DNA of 64,000 nt from Indolivaga macrotermitis (lineage in GTDB: Bacteria > Bacteroidota > Bacteroidia > Bacteroidales > Dysgonomonadaceae): assembly GCF_900128985.1 (NCBI RefSeq), contig NZ_FQUC01000002.1, positions 1 through 64,000 of the forward strand. The letters are read 5' to 3'. Below the pieces are notes generated by a model. That model was not told the origin of the DNA and made no database searches. It was given only the letters and a program-made list of their open reading frames with translations. Position numbers and translations under genes: made by a program. This document shows, piece by piece, positions 49,694-59,880 of this stretch; positions within the stretch are counted from its first letter, which is position 1; every line of letters begins with the position of its first letter.

Positions 49694-52600
49694 TAAGAAG
49701 GTTCATTTGCGGGCTAATATTGAAGCCATCCGTACTGTCTTTGCTCTCGAAAGGGAGCAAAGGACAGCTACAGACGAAGAACGAACTGTTATGCAGGACT
49801 ATTCCGGATTCGGAGGACTCAAATGTGTTCTCAATCCTGCCAACTCCCTGACCGATACAGTCCATTGGGCAAAGTCTGAACTGGAACTGTTTCCGTTGGT
49901 AGCAGAACTACACCGGGTTATTAAAGACAATACCGCTTCCGAGAAAGAATATAAACAATATTTCAACAGTATCAAGAACTCGGTACTGACTGCTTTCTAT
50001 ACACCACCCGAAGTAGTACAAACAATAACAGGCACACTGAAAGATGCAGGCATAGAAGTAAACCGATTCCTTGACCCATCCGCTGGTATGGGAGAATTCT
50101 CCCGTGCTTTTGGAGATAATGGTGAACGTATCTCTTTTGAAAAAGATATATTGACAGGAAAGCTGTTATCCCATCTGCAACCTGATGATAAAGTAAAGAT
50201 TGAAGGTTTTGAGACTATCGAAAGTAGATACAACAACTACTTCGATATTGTTTCTTCCAATATCCCGTTCGGAGAAATGAGCGTCTTTGATTCTGCCTTT
50301 ATGAAACAGGATGCTTTACACCGTGATTCTACTAAAGCTATACATAACTATTTCTTTGTAAAAGGAGTAGAATCTCTTCGTGAAGGCGGTATTATGGCTT
50401 TTATAACATCTCAGGGAGTGATGAACTCTCCCAATAATGAACCTGTGCGTCAATGGCTGATGGAAAACACAAACCTTGTATCGGCTATCCGACTACCCAA
50501 TAACCTTTTTACCGACTATGCAGGAACGGAAGTCGGAAGCGACCTGATTATATTGCAAAAGAATACGGCAAAGGAGAACCTTAATTTCGGAGAGGGCTTG
50601 TTTGTAAAGAGTTCACCCTTGCCCATTTCAGGTATTTATAATAACGATTATTTCTATAATCATGTCCGGGTAGTACAGACAAAAGCATTTATAGATACAG
50701 ATCCATACGGAAAACCTGCACAGGTATTTATCCATGAAGGAGGACCGGAAGGTATAGCTGAATCTATGAAACAGATGCTGTCTAATGACCTAAAATCCAA
50801 TCTCAATTTGGATTTATATAATCAGCACTTGATAAGTAATATCCAAAAGCAGACACATCAACAGCTAGAATCACAGATTAATATTCCTGAACCCGTCCAA
50901 CAAGAATTGTCAGATCGAGGGAGTCAGAAGGAGAAAGTTACCTATCAGGCATTAGAAGTCGATGTCTCCGACCCGGTTACCTCTTTATATGACCTATTTG
51001 GCTTTACACAGGAAGAACGGACACAGGTAAAACCAGTCAGGAACAAAAAGAAAACATCTGTACCTAAAGGAAAACCTGTACAGCTAAGTATGTTTTCTTC
51101 TAATTCATCTGCTCATACGAATAGTAGTAACAATGTATATCCAATAGCCGATGCCCGTATAGAAGAACAACAGGAAAGACTTCGTGAAGAACAACGTCAG
51201 GAAGAACGCAAACGCTCCTTTGAACCCCGTCCTTATTCCGGTGAACTTTTTGAGTTTCATAAAAAAGGTTCACTGGCAGAAGATAACGGACAAGTCGGTT
51301 TCCTGAAAGAACGTTATCGGGATGATGCCGAGTTTCAGGCATTGGATATATCCTTTGACCAACGTGCAAAGATCAGTCGCTATATAGAGATACGGGACAC
51401 TTATCATATCCTCTATAACCATGAAGCCGAGCATCTGACCGAACATGCATCCATGCGTGGCAACCTGAACCTATACTATGATTCCTTTGTACACCGCTAC
51501 GGGCATCTCAATGATAAGAAGAATCTTGATGTCATTAAGATGGATACTGGAGGCAGGGAAATACTCTCCTTAGAACGAAGTGTAGACGGCAACCTCCAAA
51601 AAGCCGATATTTTCTCTATGCCTGTTGCTTTTAATCCCAATGAAATTACTGTTGCAGATACTTCCGATGAAGCCTTAATAGCATCATTAAATAAGTACGG
51701 GGAAGTGAATATGGATTATATGCTCTCCCTGATGGAAGGGAAAGACAAAAATGAGCTTATCCATGATTTAGATGGCCGTATTTATTTTAATCCCTTAGTA
51801 CAAAACTATGAAGTAAGGGACAGGTTTATAGCAGGCAATGTAATTGAGAAAGCAGAAGCCATAGAACACTACATATCAAATCATCCCGAGGATATCCGCT
51901 CCCAAACATCCTTTAAAGTCTTACAGGAATCTATACCACAACCGATACGTTTTGAAGAACTGGACTTCAACTTCGGAGAACGTTGGATTGATATGGGAGC
52001 CTATGAAGACTATATGGGTAAACTCTTTGAAACGGATGTCAATATATCCTATTATGCTTCCCGTGATGACTTTACAGTCAAAGCAGACAGAAGCAATATG
52101 ATTATCAATGAAAAGTTTGCCGTACAGGGAGAGAATAGGTTATATACTGGTATCCATCTGCTAAAACATGCTTTACTCAATACCACGCCCAATATTACTA
52201 AAACAATTAGGGTTACTGACCCTAATACCGGAGAAGATAAAGATGTAAAAGTACCGGATGGACAAGCCATACAAATGGCAAATACAAAAATCGATGAAAT
52301 CCGCAACGGCTTTACTGACTGGTTGGACCAGCAATCGCCTGAATTTAAGAACAAGCTGGCTGATTCCTATAACCGGAAGTTTAACTGTTTTGTCCGTCCG
52401 CAGTATGACGGTTCACACCAGACATTTCCCGGACTTGACTTAAAAGCACTGGGTATTCCCGATTTATACCAATCACAGAAAGATTGCGTCTGGATGCTGA
52501 AACAAAATGGCGGAGGTATTGGCGACCATGAGGTAGGAGCAGGTAAAACGCTTATTATGTGTTGTGCAGCCTACGAGATGAAACGGCTCGGACAAGCCAA

Positions 52601-55181
52601 TAAGCCGATGATTGTCGGGTTGAAAGCCAATGTACACGAGATTGCGGCAACATTTAAAACAGCTTATCCTAATGCAAAAATACTTTATCCGGGCAAGGAG
52701 GACTTTACACCACAGAAGCGGGTAAAGATATTTAATGATATAAAGAACAATAGCTGGGATGCTGTTATATTGACTCACGACCAGTTCGGCAAGATACCCC
52801 AGTCTCCCGAAATGCAGCAGCAGATATTTCAGTCGGAATTGGATAGTGTTGAGGAGAATCTGGCAGTTTTACGCAGTCAGGGTAAGGAAATATCTAAAAT
52901 GATGTTGCGTGGCTTGGAAATACGCAAACAAAACTTGGAGGTAAAACTGGATAATCTGGCGGACACTATAAAGAACCGTACCGATGATGTAGTAGACTTT
53001 AAGATGATGGGCATAGACCATTTGTTTGTAGATGAAAGCCACCAGTTCAAAAACCTGATGTTTACCACCCGTCACGATCGTGTAGCAGGTTTAGGTAATC
53101 CCGAAGGAAGCCAGAGGGCCATGAATATGCTCTTTGCCATTCGTACCATACAGGAGAGAAGGGATAAAGATTTGGGAGCCACATTCCTATCGGGAACCAC
53201 TATATCAAATTCATTAACTGAGCTATACTTGTTATTTAAGTATCTGCGACCGAAAGAACTGGAAAAGCAGAACATCAACACATTTGACGCATGGGCGGCT
53301 GTCTTTGCCAAGAAGACAACGGACTATGAGTTTTCCGTTACCAATCAGATTGTACAGAAAGAACGTTTCCGCTATTTTATAAAAGTACCGGAGCTGGCAT
53401 CTTTCTATTCGGAGATAACAGATTTCCGCACAGCAAAAGATATCGGTATAGACCGACCCGAAAAGAATGAGATACTCTATAATATTCCACCGACACCGCA
53501 ACAGCAAATCTTTATAGAGAAACTGATGCGCTTTGCTGAAACCGGAGATGCTACAATTCTGGGCAGGGAAAAACTATCTCCAAGCGAAGAAAAAGCCAAG
53601 ATGCTGATAGCAACTGATTATGCAAGGAAAATGTCGCTGGATATGCGAATGATAGATCAAGCCTATGGCGACCATGTGGATAATAAAGCATCGCATTGTG
53701 CAGCCAAGATAGCCGAATACTATAATAAGTATGACTTTCAGAAGGGAACACAGTTTGTATTCTCCGATTTGGGAACATACAAGCCTAATGAATGGAATCC
53801 TTATTCGGAGATAAAGCGGAAGCTGGTAGAAGACCACAGAATACCTGCCCATGAGATACGCTTTATTCAGGAGGCCAAGACTGATAACGCAAGAAAGGCT
53901 ATGATTGAAGCCATGAATGCAGGACGTATCCGTGTACTATTCGGTTCGACCTCTATGTTGGGAACAGGCGTGAACGCACAGAAAAGAGCAGTTTGTATCC
54001 ATCATTTGGATACGCCGTGGCGACCGTCAGACCTGAATCAACGGGATGGACGAGCCATACGCAAGGGTAATGAAATCGCCAAGTTATATGCCGATAACAA
54101 AATTGATGTACTGATATATGCCGTAGAAAAATCATTAGATAGTTATAAGTTCAATCTGCTTCAAAACAAACAGTTGTTCATCAACCAGCTAAAGACAAAC
54201 AATATGGGAACCCGTACTATTGACGAAGGCAGTATGGATGAAGGATCAGGCATGAATTTCTCGGAATATGTAGCTGTACTTTCAGGTAATACCGATTTGT
54301 TGGAGAAAGCCAAGCTGGAAAAGAAGATAGCTTCTTTGGAGAGCGAACGACAGGCATTTAATAGAAGTAAATCTTCTACTATTTACAAGTTTGAGGATAT
54401 TACCCGTACCGTAGACAGTAATACAGAGATGATTAGCCGTATGACAAAAGACCTGAATACTTTCAGTGAGAAATTGCAGTTGGATAAAGAGGGCAACAAA
54501 CTCAATCCGATAAGACTGGATAAACTTGACAGTACAGATCCGAAGGTTATCGGCGATAAATTGAATCAACTGGCTAATAATGCAAGGACCAATGGCGAAT
54601 ACTTTAAAATCGGGGAATTATATGGCTTTAAGATTACCGTAAAGACGGAAGAAAGCCAGAAAGAAGGCTCGATGTTTAAGGATAATCGCTTCTTCATTGA
54701 GGGGGAGGGAAACATAAAATACTCTTACAACAACGGGCATATTGCTACTGACCCATTACTGGCAGCTTCTAATTTCATCAAAGCACTGGATAAAATCCCT
54801 GACTTAATAGATAAATACCGGTTGGAGAATCAACGGTTGGAGAAGGATTTACCTGTTTTGAAGGAGGTAATGACAACTACTTTTAAGAAAGAGCCGGAGT
54901 TGAAGGAGTTGAAATCACAGTTGGATTCACTTAGTAGGCAGATTAATTTGTCATTGGAAAATAAAAATAAGGGTAAAGAAAATGAGATGCTACCCCCCCA
55001 ATCATTGGAGGCAAAGATACTAGACTCTTCGAAAGCCAACTTAGACAAAGGAGAATTCTCCAATATCCATTCAGGGCAGGCTATGTCTGTCAAGGATATT
55101 GTAGAAGCTAATCCTGATCAAATTATTATTGCCCGTTCAGAGATAAGTAATCAAAATAAATCAAGAGGGATGAAAATATAA
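49683..55181 (+). CDS. Giant adenine-methylase/SNF2-type helicase fusion of the conjugative element
   Basis: An 1832-residue protein. The N-terminal part resembles an N6-adenine methyltransferase: SAM-binding [16 protein letters not shown] (D131) and catalytic-type NIPF (N193, in place of NPPY). The middle (about 500-900) is charged and poorly defined. A superfamily 2 helicase follows, with Walker [11 protein letters not shown] (K955), Walker B DESH (D1117), SGTTISNS (motif III), and the C-terminal RecA domain ending [27 protein letters not shown] (motif VI). A coiled-coil-rich tail (about 1540-1832) completes it. Such proteins are standard in CTnDOT/CTn341-like elements; they are often annotated as helicase or N-6 DNA methylase. 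A role in transfer-DNA processing or protection from restriction is plausible but unproven. Confidence 0.9.
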   Translation: MSYNKKVHLRANIEAIRTVFALEREQRTATDEERTVMQDYSGFGGLKCVLNPANSLTDTVHWAKSELELFPLVAELHRVIKDNTASEKEYKQYFNSIKNSVLTAFYTPPEVVQTITGTLKDAGIEVNRFLDPSAGMGEFSRAFGDNGERISFEKDILTGKLLSHLQPDDKVKIEGFETIESRYNNYFDIVSSNIPFGEMSVFDSAFMKQDALHRDSTKAIHNYFFVKGVESLREGGIMAFITSQGVMNSPNNEPVRQWLMENTNLVSAIRLPNNLFTDYAGTEVGSDLIILQKNTAKENLNFGEGLFVKSSPLPISGIYNNDYFYNHVRVVQTKAFIDTDPYGKPAQVFIHEGGPEGIAESMKQMLSNDLKSNLNLDLYNQHLISNIQKQTHQQLESQINIPEPVQQELSDRGSQKEKVTYQALEVDVSDPVTSLYDLFGFTQEERTQVKPVRNKKKTSVPKGKPVQLSMFSSNSSAHTNSSNNVYPIADARIEEQQERLREEQRQEERKRSFEPRPYSGELFEFHKKGSLAEDNGQVGFLKERYRDDAEFQALDISFDQRAKISRYIEIRDTYHILYNHEAEHLTEHASMRGNLNLYYDSFVHRYGHLNDKKNLDVIKMDTGGREILSLERSVDGNLQKADIFSMPVAFNPNEITVADTSDEALIASLNKYGEVNMDYMLSLMEGKDKNELIHDLDGRIYFNPLVQNYEVRDRFIAGNVIEKAEAIEHYISNHPEDIRSQTSFKVLQESIPQPIRFEELDFNFGERWIDMGAYEDYMGKLFETDVNISYYASRDDFTVKADRSNMIINEKFAVQGENRLYTGIHLLKHALLNTTPNITKTIRVTDPNTGEDKDVKVPDGQAIQMANTKIDEIRNGFTDWLDQQSPEFKNKLADSYNRKFNCFVRPQYDGSHQTFPGLDLKALGIPDLYQSQKDCVWMLKQNGGGIGDHEVGAGKTLIMCCAAYEMKRLGQANKPMIVGLKANVHEIAATFKTAYPNAKILYPGKEDFTPQKRVKIFNDIKNNSWDAVILTHDQFGKIPQSPEMQQQIFQSELDSVEENLAVLRSQGKEISKMMLRGLEIRKQNLEVKLDNLADTIKNRTDDVVDFKMMGIDHLFVDESHQFKNLMFTTRHDRVAGLGNPEGSQRAMNMLFAIRTIQERRDKDLGATFLSGTTISNSLTELYLLFKYLRPKELEKQNINTFDAWAAVFAKKTTDYEFSVTNQIVQKERFRYFIKVPELASFYSEITDFRTAKDIGIDRPEKNEILYNIPPTPQQQIFIEKLMRFAETGDATILGREKLSPSEEKAKMLIATDYARKMSLDMRMIDQAYGDHVDNKASHCAAKIAEYYNKYDFQKGTQFVFSDLGTYKPNEWNPYSEIKRKLVEDHRIPAHEIRFIQEAKTDNARKAMIEAMNAGRIRVLFGSTSMLGTGVNAQKRAVCIHHLDTPWRPSDLNQRDGRAIRKGNEIAKLYADNKIDVLIYAVEKSLDSYKFNLLQNKQLFINQLKTNNMGTRTIDEGSMDEGSGMNFSEYVAVLSGNTDLLEKAKLEKKIASLESERQAFNRSKSSTIYKFEDITRTVDSNTEMISRMTKDLNTFSEKLQLDKEGNKLNPIRLDKLDSTDPKVIGDKLNQLANNARTNGEYFKIGELYGFKITVKTEESQKEGSMFKDNRFFIEGEGNIKYSYNNGHIATDPLLAASNFIKALDKIPDLIDKYRLENQRLEKDLPVLKEVMTTTFKKEPELKELKSQLDSLSRQINLSLENKNKGKENEMLPPQSLEAKILDSSKANLDKGEFSNIHSGQAMSVKDIVEANPDQIIIARSEISNQNKSRGMKI

Positions 55182-55202
55182 TTAACTTAAGAAAGAAATA
55201 TA

Positions 55203-55562
55203 ATGAAGGAAGCCATAATATTAGATTCAGAATCATATAAGAAAATAGAAGAAAAACTGGATATGATTGTCGATTATATAAAGGAAAAACAGAACACGGA
55301 GAATATTAACCTTGATGAAGAATGGGTAGATAGCTATGAGGTATGCACATTTCTCCGCATAAGTGAACGTACATTGCAGCGTTTGAGAACCAATGGAGTT
55401 ATTTCATATTCTATCATATCAGGTAAGACTTACTATACTATTGCAGAAATAAAGAGGGTATTGAATGAGAGGTTGATCAAAGCAGGAGATAGTTATCTTA
55501 GTGACTTAATAAAGAACCATCATCTTTATTTTGAGAAAAGAAGAAAAAATAAGTCTAGATAA
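55203..55562 (+). CDS. Xis-like helix-turn-helix protein, second copy
   Basis: A 119-residue protein with an N-terminal helical region (SYKKIEEKLDMIVDYIKEKQ) and an HTH_17 excisionase-type domain (VDSYEVCTFLRISERTLQRLRTNGVISYSIISGKTYYTIAEIKRVL), which matches the short recombination directionality factors (Xis2c/2d type). It begins 22 bases after the methylase-helicase and is the last backbone gene visible. No integrase gene is found on either side within the window. Confidence 0.82.
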   Translation: MKEAIILDSESYKKIEEKLDMIVDYIKEKQNTENINLDEEWVDSYEVCTFLRISERTLQRLRTNGVISYSIISGKTYYTIAEIKRVLNERLIKAGDSYLSDLIKNHHLYFEKRRKNKSR

Positions 55563-55608
55563 TAATGTATTACTATTAAATAAATATGTATTTTTCATAT
55601 AAAAATCC

Positions 55609-55802
55609 TATCTTTGTTATTAGGAAAATAACACTTGTCATCAACAGACAAAGTAGAGTCATCAAGATTCACACCGGCTCTCCTAAGGTGTTCACCCTAA
55701 AGCGATCATATCAAATAATGTATTGAATAATATATGTTTAGTAGGAGAGGTTCATAATCCCCCGCTTCCGCAAAAAGAGTAACCTAAGGTTGCTCTTTTT
55801 AC
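55609..55802 (+). ncRNA. Candidate small RNA or element end, promoter to terminator
   Basis: A perfect TAnnTTTG box (TATCTTTG, 55609-55616) and a good terminator (55,776-55,802) enclose about 160 non-coding bases. CTCTCCTA (55678-55685) pairs with TAGGAGAG (55742-55749), while an overlapping stem ACACC/GGTGT (55671-55675/55687-55691) would compete with it, so two folds are possible. The 3' part, GGTTCATAATCC then CCCGCTTCCGCA before the terminator, resembles a tRNA 3' end (T-arm plus acceptor) but lacks a matching 5' half. It may be a small RNA or the displaced tRNA end left at an integration site. It belongs to no RNA family I recognise. Confidence 0.45.
55776..55802. terminator. Bidirectional terminator between element end and GH5
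   Basis: AAAAAGAGTAACC (55774-55786 region) pairs with GGTTGCTCTTTTT around TAA, one G.U pair. A tracts on one side and T on the other let it serve the + strand transcript and the minus-strand GH5 gene, whose stop lies 10 bases away. Confidence 0.85.
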
Positions 55803-55811
55803 TTTTATCCA

Positions 55812-56990
55812 CTACTCTATTTCGCCTGCCGAAATAATTGCAGTAATCGCATCCCGGTGTATCTGTTCGCCTGTTGCCCTGTTGAATAGTCCAAACGCCT
55901 TATTACCTGTCCCTCCATTATCCCAATATATCGGTACCATACCATGTGCTATAGCAGCCTTAGTTACATAATTCAAGTAATAATTACGGGCTTCAATATG
56001 GCGTATATAATCTTTTCTTTTCAAAGATGATCTCAGAATAACTCCGTATTCACCTAAAACGACTGGAATTCCCTTATCGACAAAGGCAGATTTCATTCGA
56101 CCAAACTGTTTATCGACAAAATCTTCCTGCCCTCTGCGAATAGTACCTTTTCCCGTAAAGTTTTTACCCCACAAAAAAACAGTATTGTCCACATTCAGGC
56201 AGAATTCATAAGGATCATAATAGTGTACTTCAACCATCATACGATCCGGAGTCGGATCAACCGGCATTTTCATAAAATCTACCCCATGATCAATATTCGT
56301 ATTGTATGTCTGTACAAGCAGATTTCTCCATGTATTTTTTCCTCCGGTAGCACGTACAGCATCAACGAAAGTCTGATTATATGACATCTGTACTGTAACA
56401 TTCTCTATGGCAGGAGTATCATATCCCAGCCTAACTTCATTAGTTCCGGCAAATAACAGATGTTCGTCATAGTCGCGAAAATAGATAGCTATCTGCTCCC
56501 AAAGCGCTTTTTGCTTCTTATTTACAGCATCCTGTTTATCATAAGTAGGATTCTCCTCGAGCCAGCCTCCATCCCAATGGATATTTATTATCACATACAT
56601 ATCGTTATCGATACAATAGTCTACCACTTCTTTTACGCGTGCCAACCACGAAGGCTTAATTCCATAAGTATGCTCATCTTCAATATATCCGCTCCATGCA
56701 CAAGGTATTCGAACTGTATTGAAACCTGCTGCCTTAACACTATCGATTAATGCTTTTGTTGTAACGGGATTTTTCCATAAAGTTTCACCGGCAATATTCC
56801 CCTTACATGCCTCCAGCGAATTCCCCAGATTCCATCCTATTCCCATTTTTTTAGCCAATGTTATTACATCACTACTCATCCCCGTTTTGTCTGGAACTGT
56901 TGTTGGAGTCTCGGTCTGGTTGGATGATAAAACCGGGCTTGTTATCATAAAGCAAAATCCCAGAAGTAATAATCGGGCATATTTTTTCAT
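55812..56990 (-). CDS. GH5 endoglucanase, exported
   Basis: A 392-residue retaining endo-beta-glucanase with a signal peptide (about 1-22, ending VLSSN) and no clear lipobox. Motifs: GWNLGNSLEA, RIPCAW, NIHWDGGW, acid/base E185 (FAGTNEVR), EVHYYDPYEFC and nucleophile E314 (VLGEYGV), ending with WDNGGTGNKAFGLFNR. It belongs to the same subfamily as the GH5 at 23,273 (shared TTKA-IDSV-AGFN and DAVR-TGGKNT-RNL-QTY blocks), yet lies outside the putative element. It diverges from the GH43 gene; a -7 box TAATTTTG on the minus strand (57,032-57,039) probably serves it. GC usage and orientation differ from the cargo genes. Confidence 0.9.
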   Translation of the reverse strand: MKKYARLLLLGFCFMITSPVLSSNQTETPTTVPDKTGMSSDVITLAKKMGIGWNLGNSLEACKGNIAGETLWKNPVTTKALIDSVKAAGFNTVRIPCAWSGYIEDEHTYGIKPSWLARVKEVVDYCIDNDMYVIINIHWDGGWLEENPTYDKQDAVNKKQKALWEQIAIYFRDYDEHLLFAGTNEVRLGYDTPAIENVTVQMSYNQTFVDAVRATGGKNTWRNLLVQTYNTNIDHGVDFMKMPVDPTPDRMMVEVHYYDPYEFCLNVDNTVFLWGKNFTGKGTIRRGQEDFVDKQFGRMKSAFVDKGIPVVLGEYGVILRSSLKRKDYIRHIEARNYYLNYVTKAAIAHGMVPIYWDNGGTGNKAFGLFNRATGEQIHRDAITAIISAGEIE

Positions 56991-57286
56991 GGTATTGAAT
57001 ATATTATTCTAATTTAATTATTTGCACAATACAAAATTATGGAGAAATATATCGAGTCTTCATACTATATGTATTTTTATGAAGGATAAAAAAAGTGAAG
57101 CAAAGGGATTAAATGTTTCCATTATAGGGATACAATGGTTTTAAAGCCCTTACCTGGAATAAAATTTATTTACATTTATATGCACTAAGCACCATCATTA
57201 ATTATATTCTTACATATTTCAGCAGGTATATACTCCCAAAGAGGAATATATAAATCTGATATAATAGATTATTAAAAATTCAATAC
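56991..57286. promoter_or_regulatory. Divergent promoter region between GH5 and GH43
   Basis: A TAATTTTG box reads on the minus strand at 57,032-57,039 toward GH5. A 7-bp inverted repeat CTTCATA/TATGAAG (57,058-57,084) is a possible regulator site. There is no ATACAT-N16-ATACAT pair, so the HTCS at 5226 is not expected to control these genes. Confidence 0.45.
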
Positions 57287-58885
57287 ATGAAATTATTAAA
57301 ATTAGCAACGATCATTTGTCTTATAACAATTTCTTGTTTTTATGCCGATGTACAAGCACAAGATGGCTACAAGAACCCTGTATTACGAGGTTTTAATCCG
57401 GACCCCAGTATTTGCAGGGTTGGTGATGATTTTTATCTGGTCACATCCTCTTTCGAATATTTTCCCGGACTTCCAATTTATACAAGTAAGGACCTTATAA
57501 ACTGGAAACAAATAGGTCATTGTTTAACACGGGATTCGCAACTCCCGTTACAGAAAGTTCCCTCATCGGGAGGACTGTTTGCTCCGTCATTACGTTATCA
57601 CGATGGCTTATTCTATGTTATTTGTACCAATGTATCTGCCGGAGGTAACTTTTACTGTACAGCTACCGACCCAGCCGGACCATGGAGCGAACCCATCTGG
57701 GTAGATATAAAAAGCATCGACCCTGATATTTTCTGGGATGAGGATGGTAAAACTTACTTTGTCACACAAGGAGACGAAGGTATCCGTGTGACCGAGATTG
57801 ATATAAAAACAGGAAAAGTAACAGGTCCCGAAAGACTTGTTTGGGGCGGTATAGGCGGACGTTTTCCCGAAGCCCCGCATATCTACAAAAAAGATGGTTT
57901 CTATTATCTGCTTTTAGGCGAAGGCGGAACGGAATATATGCACAGCGCAACAATCGGGCGAAGTAAGAATATATATGGCCCTTACGAATCTTGCCCGCTT
58001 AATCCCATACTTACACATGCCAACCGTTTAGGACAATCAAATCCAATTCAGGGAGTAGGACATGCCGACCTTATACAAGCCAAAGATGGTTCGTGGTGGA
58101 TGGTATTTCTCGCGTTTCGAGTTACCCATCAATGGGCATATTATCATGTTCTGGGCAGGGAGACGTTTCTCGCTCCGGTAGATTGGCCCAAAGGAGGTTG
58201 GCCTCAGGTTAACGGAAACGGAACTGTATCTCTGAATATGGAAGTCCCTATCCTACCCCTTCATCCTTTTGAACAATCTCCCGTGCGAACTGAATTTAAT
58301 AATGATAAACTTGGTTTCGAATGGCAGTATTTACGAAACCCTGTACGGGAAAATTATTCTCTAAGCGAGAAAAAAGGATTTCTGAGAATAAGTACATCTC
58401 CCTATACTTTAAATGAGACAGAATCTGTATCCATGATTTGCCGCAGGCAGACAGAACACGATTTCACCTCTGCAACTTATTTAGAGTTCAATTCGTCGAA
58501 TGACAATGAAGAAGCGGGAATCACTTTAATACAGAATAATACACACCATTACGACTTATTCATCAAAAAAGAAGGAAAACAAACCATTGTTCGGTTACGG
58601 GCAAATGCCGGCTCACTCAGGTATGTGGTAGCAGAACAAGTTATTCCCGATAACAAAGCATTACTCAAAATAAAAGGAACTCCGTCTCAATATATCTTTT
58701 ACTATGCTGATCCACAGAACGAGGAATACAAAGAATTGGGAAAATTAGACACCCGCTACCTCAGTACCGAAGTAGCAGGAGGTTTCACTGGAGTTATGAT
58801 AGGAATATATACTTCATCAAATGGTAAAGTGACCAAAGCTAAAGCTTATTATAAATGGTTTGATTACGAAACCGAAAACAAATAA
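57287..58885 (+). CDS. GH43 beta-xylosidase/alpha-L-arabinofuranosidase
   Basis: A 532-residue exported enzyme (signal peptide ending VQAQ). The five-bladed beta-propeller (about 28-325) shows the catalytic base D39 (FNPDPSICRVGDDFYLVTSSFEYFPGLPIY), the pKa-modulating D147 (SIDPDIFWDEDG) and the acid E195 (GRFPEAPHIYKK). A C-terminal concanavalin-like sandwich (about 335-530) is of the GH43 C2 type. The layout resembles GH43 subfamily 12, seen in xyloglucan loci where it removes arabinofuranose side chains, but beta-xylosidase activity is equally possible from sequence. It is divergent from GH5 and ends in a strong terminator, so the pair may be a small beta-glucan/hemicellulose module of the resident chromosome. 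Confidence 0.9.
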   Translation: MKLLKLATIICLITISCFYADVQAQDGYKNPVLRGFNPDPSICRVGDDFYLVTSSFEYFPGLPIYTSKDLINWKQIGHCLTRDSQLPLQKVPSSGGLFAPSLRYHDGLFYVICTNVSAGGNFYCTATDPAGPWSEPIWVDIKSIDPDIFWDEDGKTYFVTQGDEGIRVTEIDIKTGKVTGPERLVWGGIGGRFPEAPHIYKKDGFYYLLLGEGGTEYMHSATIGRSKNIYGPYESCPLNPILTHANRLGQSNPIQGVGHADLIQAKDGSWWMVFLAFRVTHQWAYYHVLGRETFLAPVDWPKGGWPQVNGNGTVSLNMEVPILPLHPFEQSPVRTEFNNDKLGFEWQYLRNPVRENYSLSEKKGFLRISTSPYTLNETESVSMICRRQTEHDFTSATYLEFNSSNDNEEAGITLIQNNTHHYDLFIKKEGKQTIVRLRANAGSLRYVVAEQVIPDNKALLKIKGTPSQYIFYYADPQNEEYKELGKLDTRYLSTEVAGGFTGVMIGIYTSSNGKVTKAKAYYKWFDYETENK

Positions 58886-58904
58886 ATCACGGATCATTTG
58901 AAAA

Positions 58905-58951
58905 CTCAGGCATAAAAGACATCTATTTATCTTTTATGCCTGAGCTTTTTT
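58905..58951 (+). terminator. Strong intrinsic terminator after GH43
   Basis: A perfect 15-bp stem (58905-58919 with 58930-58944), 10-base loop, then CTTTTTT. Confidence 0.92.
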
Positions 58952-59003
58952 ATATACTTACCGAATAATATCCAATCGAAAACGCTACATTATTTTTCAG
59001 GAA

Positions 59004-59095
59004 AAGTAAGCAGTGAACAGCCGTAACCCTGTAATTCAAAGGAAGCTGAACGAATGCTCTAAGGTTCCACATAAGCGGTTACTGCTGACTCACTT
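59004..59095. repeat. Imperfect long palindrome, possibly repeat or structured RNA
   Basis: GTAACC (59023-59028) pairs with GGTTAC (59077-59082), CAGC with GCTG just outside, and AAGT with ACTT at the ends, making a mismatched stem of about 20 bp around a 48-base loop. On the minus strand it can also be read as a short peptide fragment broken by a stop, so a decayed gene or dispersed extragenic repeat are both possible. Confidence 0.45.
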
Positions 59096-59228
59096 ATAAA
59101 ATAGACAAAAAGGTCTGAGGCCTTAATACTAGTTTATTTATAATTTTATTACCTTTGTTTCAAGTCAATAAAGAGAGTCTAATACCTATTTTCCACGAAA
59201 AGTGGTCTAAATTGTTTTTACAAAATAG

Positions 59229-59792
59229 ATGAATAGCTTAAACACCCTTAACTTCAAGAAGTTTTATCTTGCATACTACAACAAATGTTTCTTGTTTGCC
59301 AAATCGTATGTACACAACGAACAGGTGGCAGAAGACATTGCTTCTGAAGCATTGATAAAATTATGGGAGCTATCGAAGACCGATGAAATAGAGAACCCCT
59401 CAAAATTGCTATACATTATCCTGAAAAACAAATCTCTCGATTATTTAAAACACGAAAAAATAAAAAACAATGTTCTGGAATCCATTTCAGTCCATTCGAA
59501 CCGGGAACTCGAAATCCGTATATCGACATTAGAAGCAAGTAATCCCGATAAAATCTTCGCCACCGATATACAAAATATAATTTACTCAACTATATCTGCC
59601 TTACCCGAGCAAACAAGAACTATTTTCGAAATGTTGCGGTTCAAGAATATGTCTAAGAAAGAAATCGCGGAATCTTTCAACATCACTATCAAAGGCGTTG
59701 ACTACCATATATCTAAAGCGCTATCTCTCTTACGCGAAAACCTGAAAGATTACTTTCCAATATTCCTATATTTATTTATTAACATATTTTAA
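59229..59792 (+). CDS. ECF-type RNA polymerase sigma factor
   Basis: A 187-residue extracytoplasmic-function sigma factor. Region 2 is near residues 10-75 (YLAYYNKCFLFAKSYVHNEQVAEDIASEALIKLWE, KNKSLDYLKHEK) and region 4 near 120-170 (SALPEQTRTIFEMLRFKNMSKKEIAESFNITIKGVDYHISKALSLLRENL). The hydrophobic tail FPIFLYLFINIF is common in Bacteroidetes ECF factors of this class. It is followed by a FecR anti-sigma gene and a SusC with an STN domain. In such systems the loaded SusC signals through FecR to free the sigma factor, which then turns on susC. Confidence 0.93.
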   Translation: MNSLNTLNFKKFYLAYYNKCFLFAKSYVHNEQVAEDIASEALIKLWELSKTDEIENPSKLLYIILKNKSLDYLKHEKIKNNVLESISVHSNRELEIRISTLEASNPDKIFATDIQNIIYSTISALPEQTRTIFEMLRFKNMSKKEIAESFNITIKGVDYHISKALSLLRENLKDYFPIFLYLFINIF

Positions 59793-59880
59793 CTATAACA
59801 ATACTAGTAACCTTGCCGAATGAATCGTTTTTAATATTGTAAAGGGGAAATTATACCTTTTTAAATATTAAAGTAAAACC

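Larger units (their letters stand above)
58886..59228. other. Intergenic region between GH43 and the ECF sigma gene
   Basis: Contains the terminator at 58,905, the imperfect palindrome 59,004-59,095 (both listed separately), a TAnnTTTG box TACCTTTG (59,150-59,157) probably serving the sigma gene, and a small CCAC/GTGG hairpin (59,193-59,205) in its leader. Confidence 0.6.

Noticed and set aside
55740-55775. Complete tRNA gene
   Set aside because: Only a 3'-like part is visible; no D-arm, anticodon arm or matching 5' acceptor strand upstream.
57170-57286. HTCS operator upstream of GH43
   Set aside because: TACAT occurrences here lack the 22-bp period, the central ACC and the -7 spacing.
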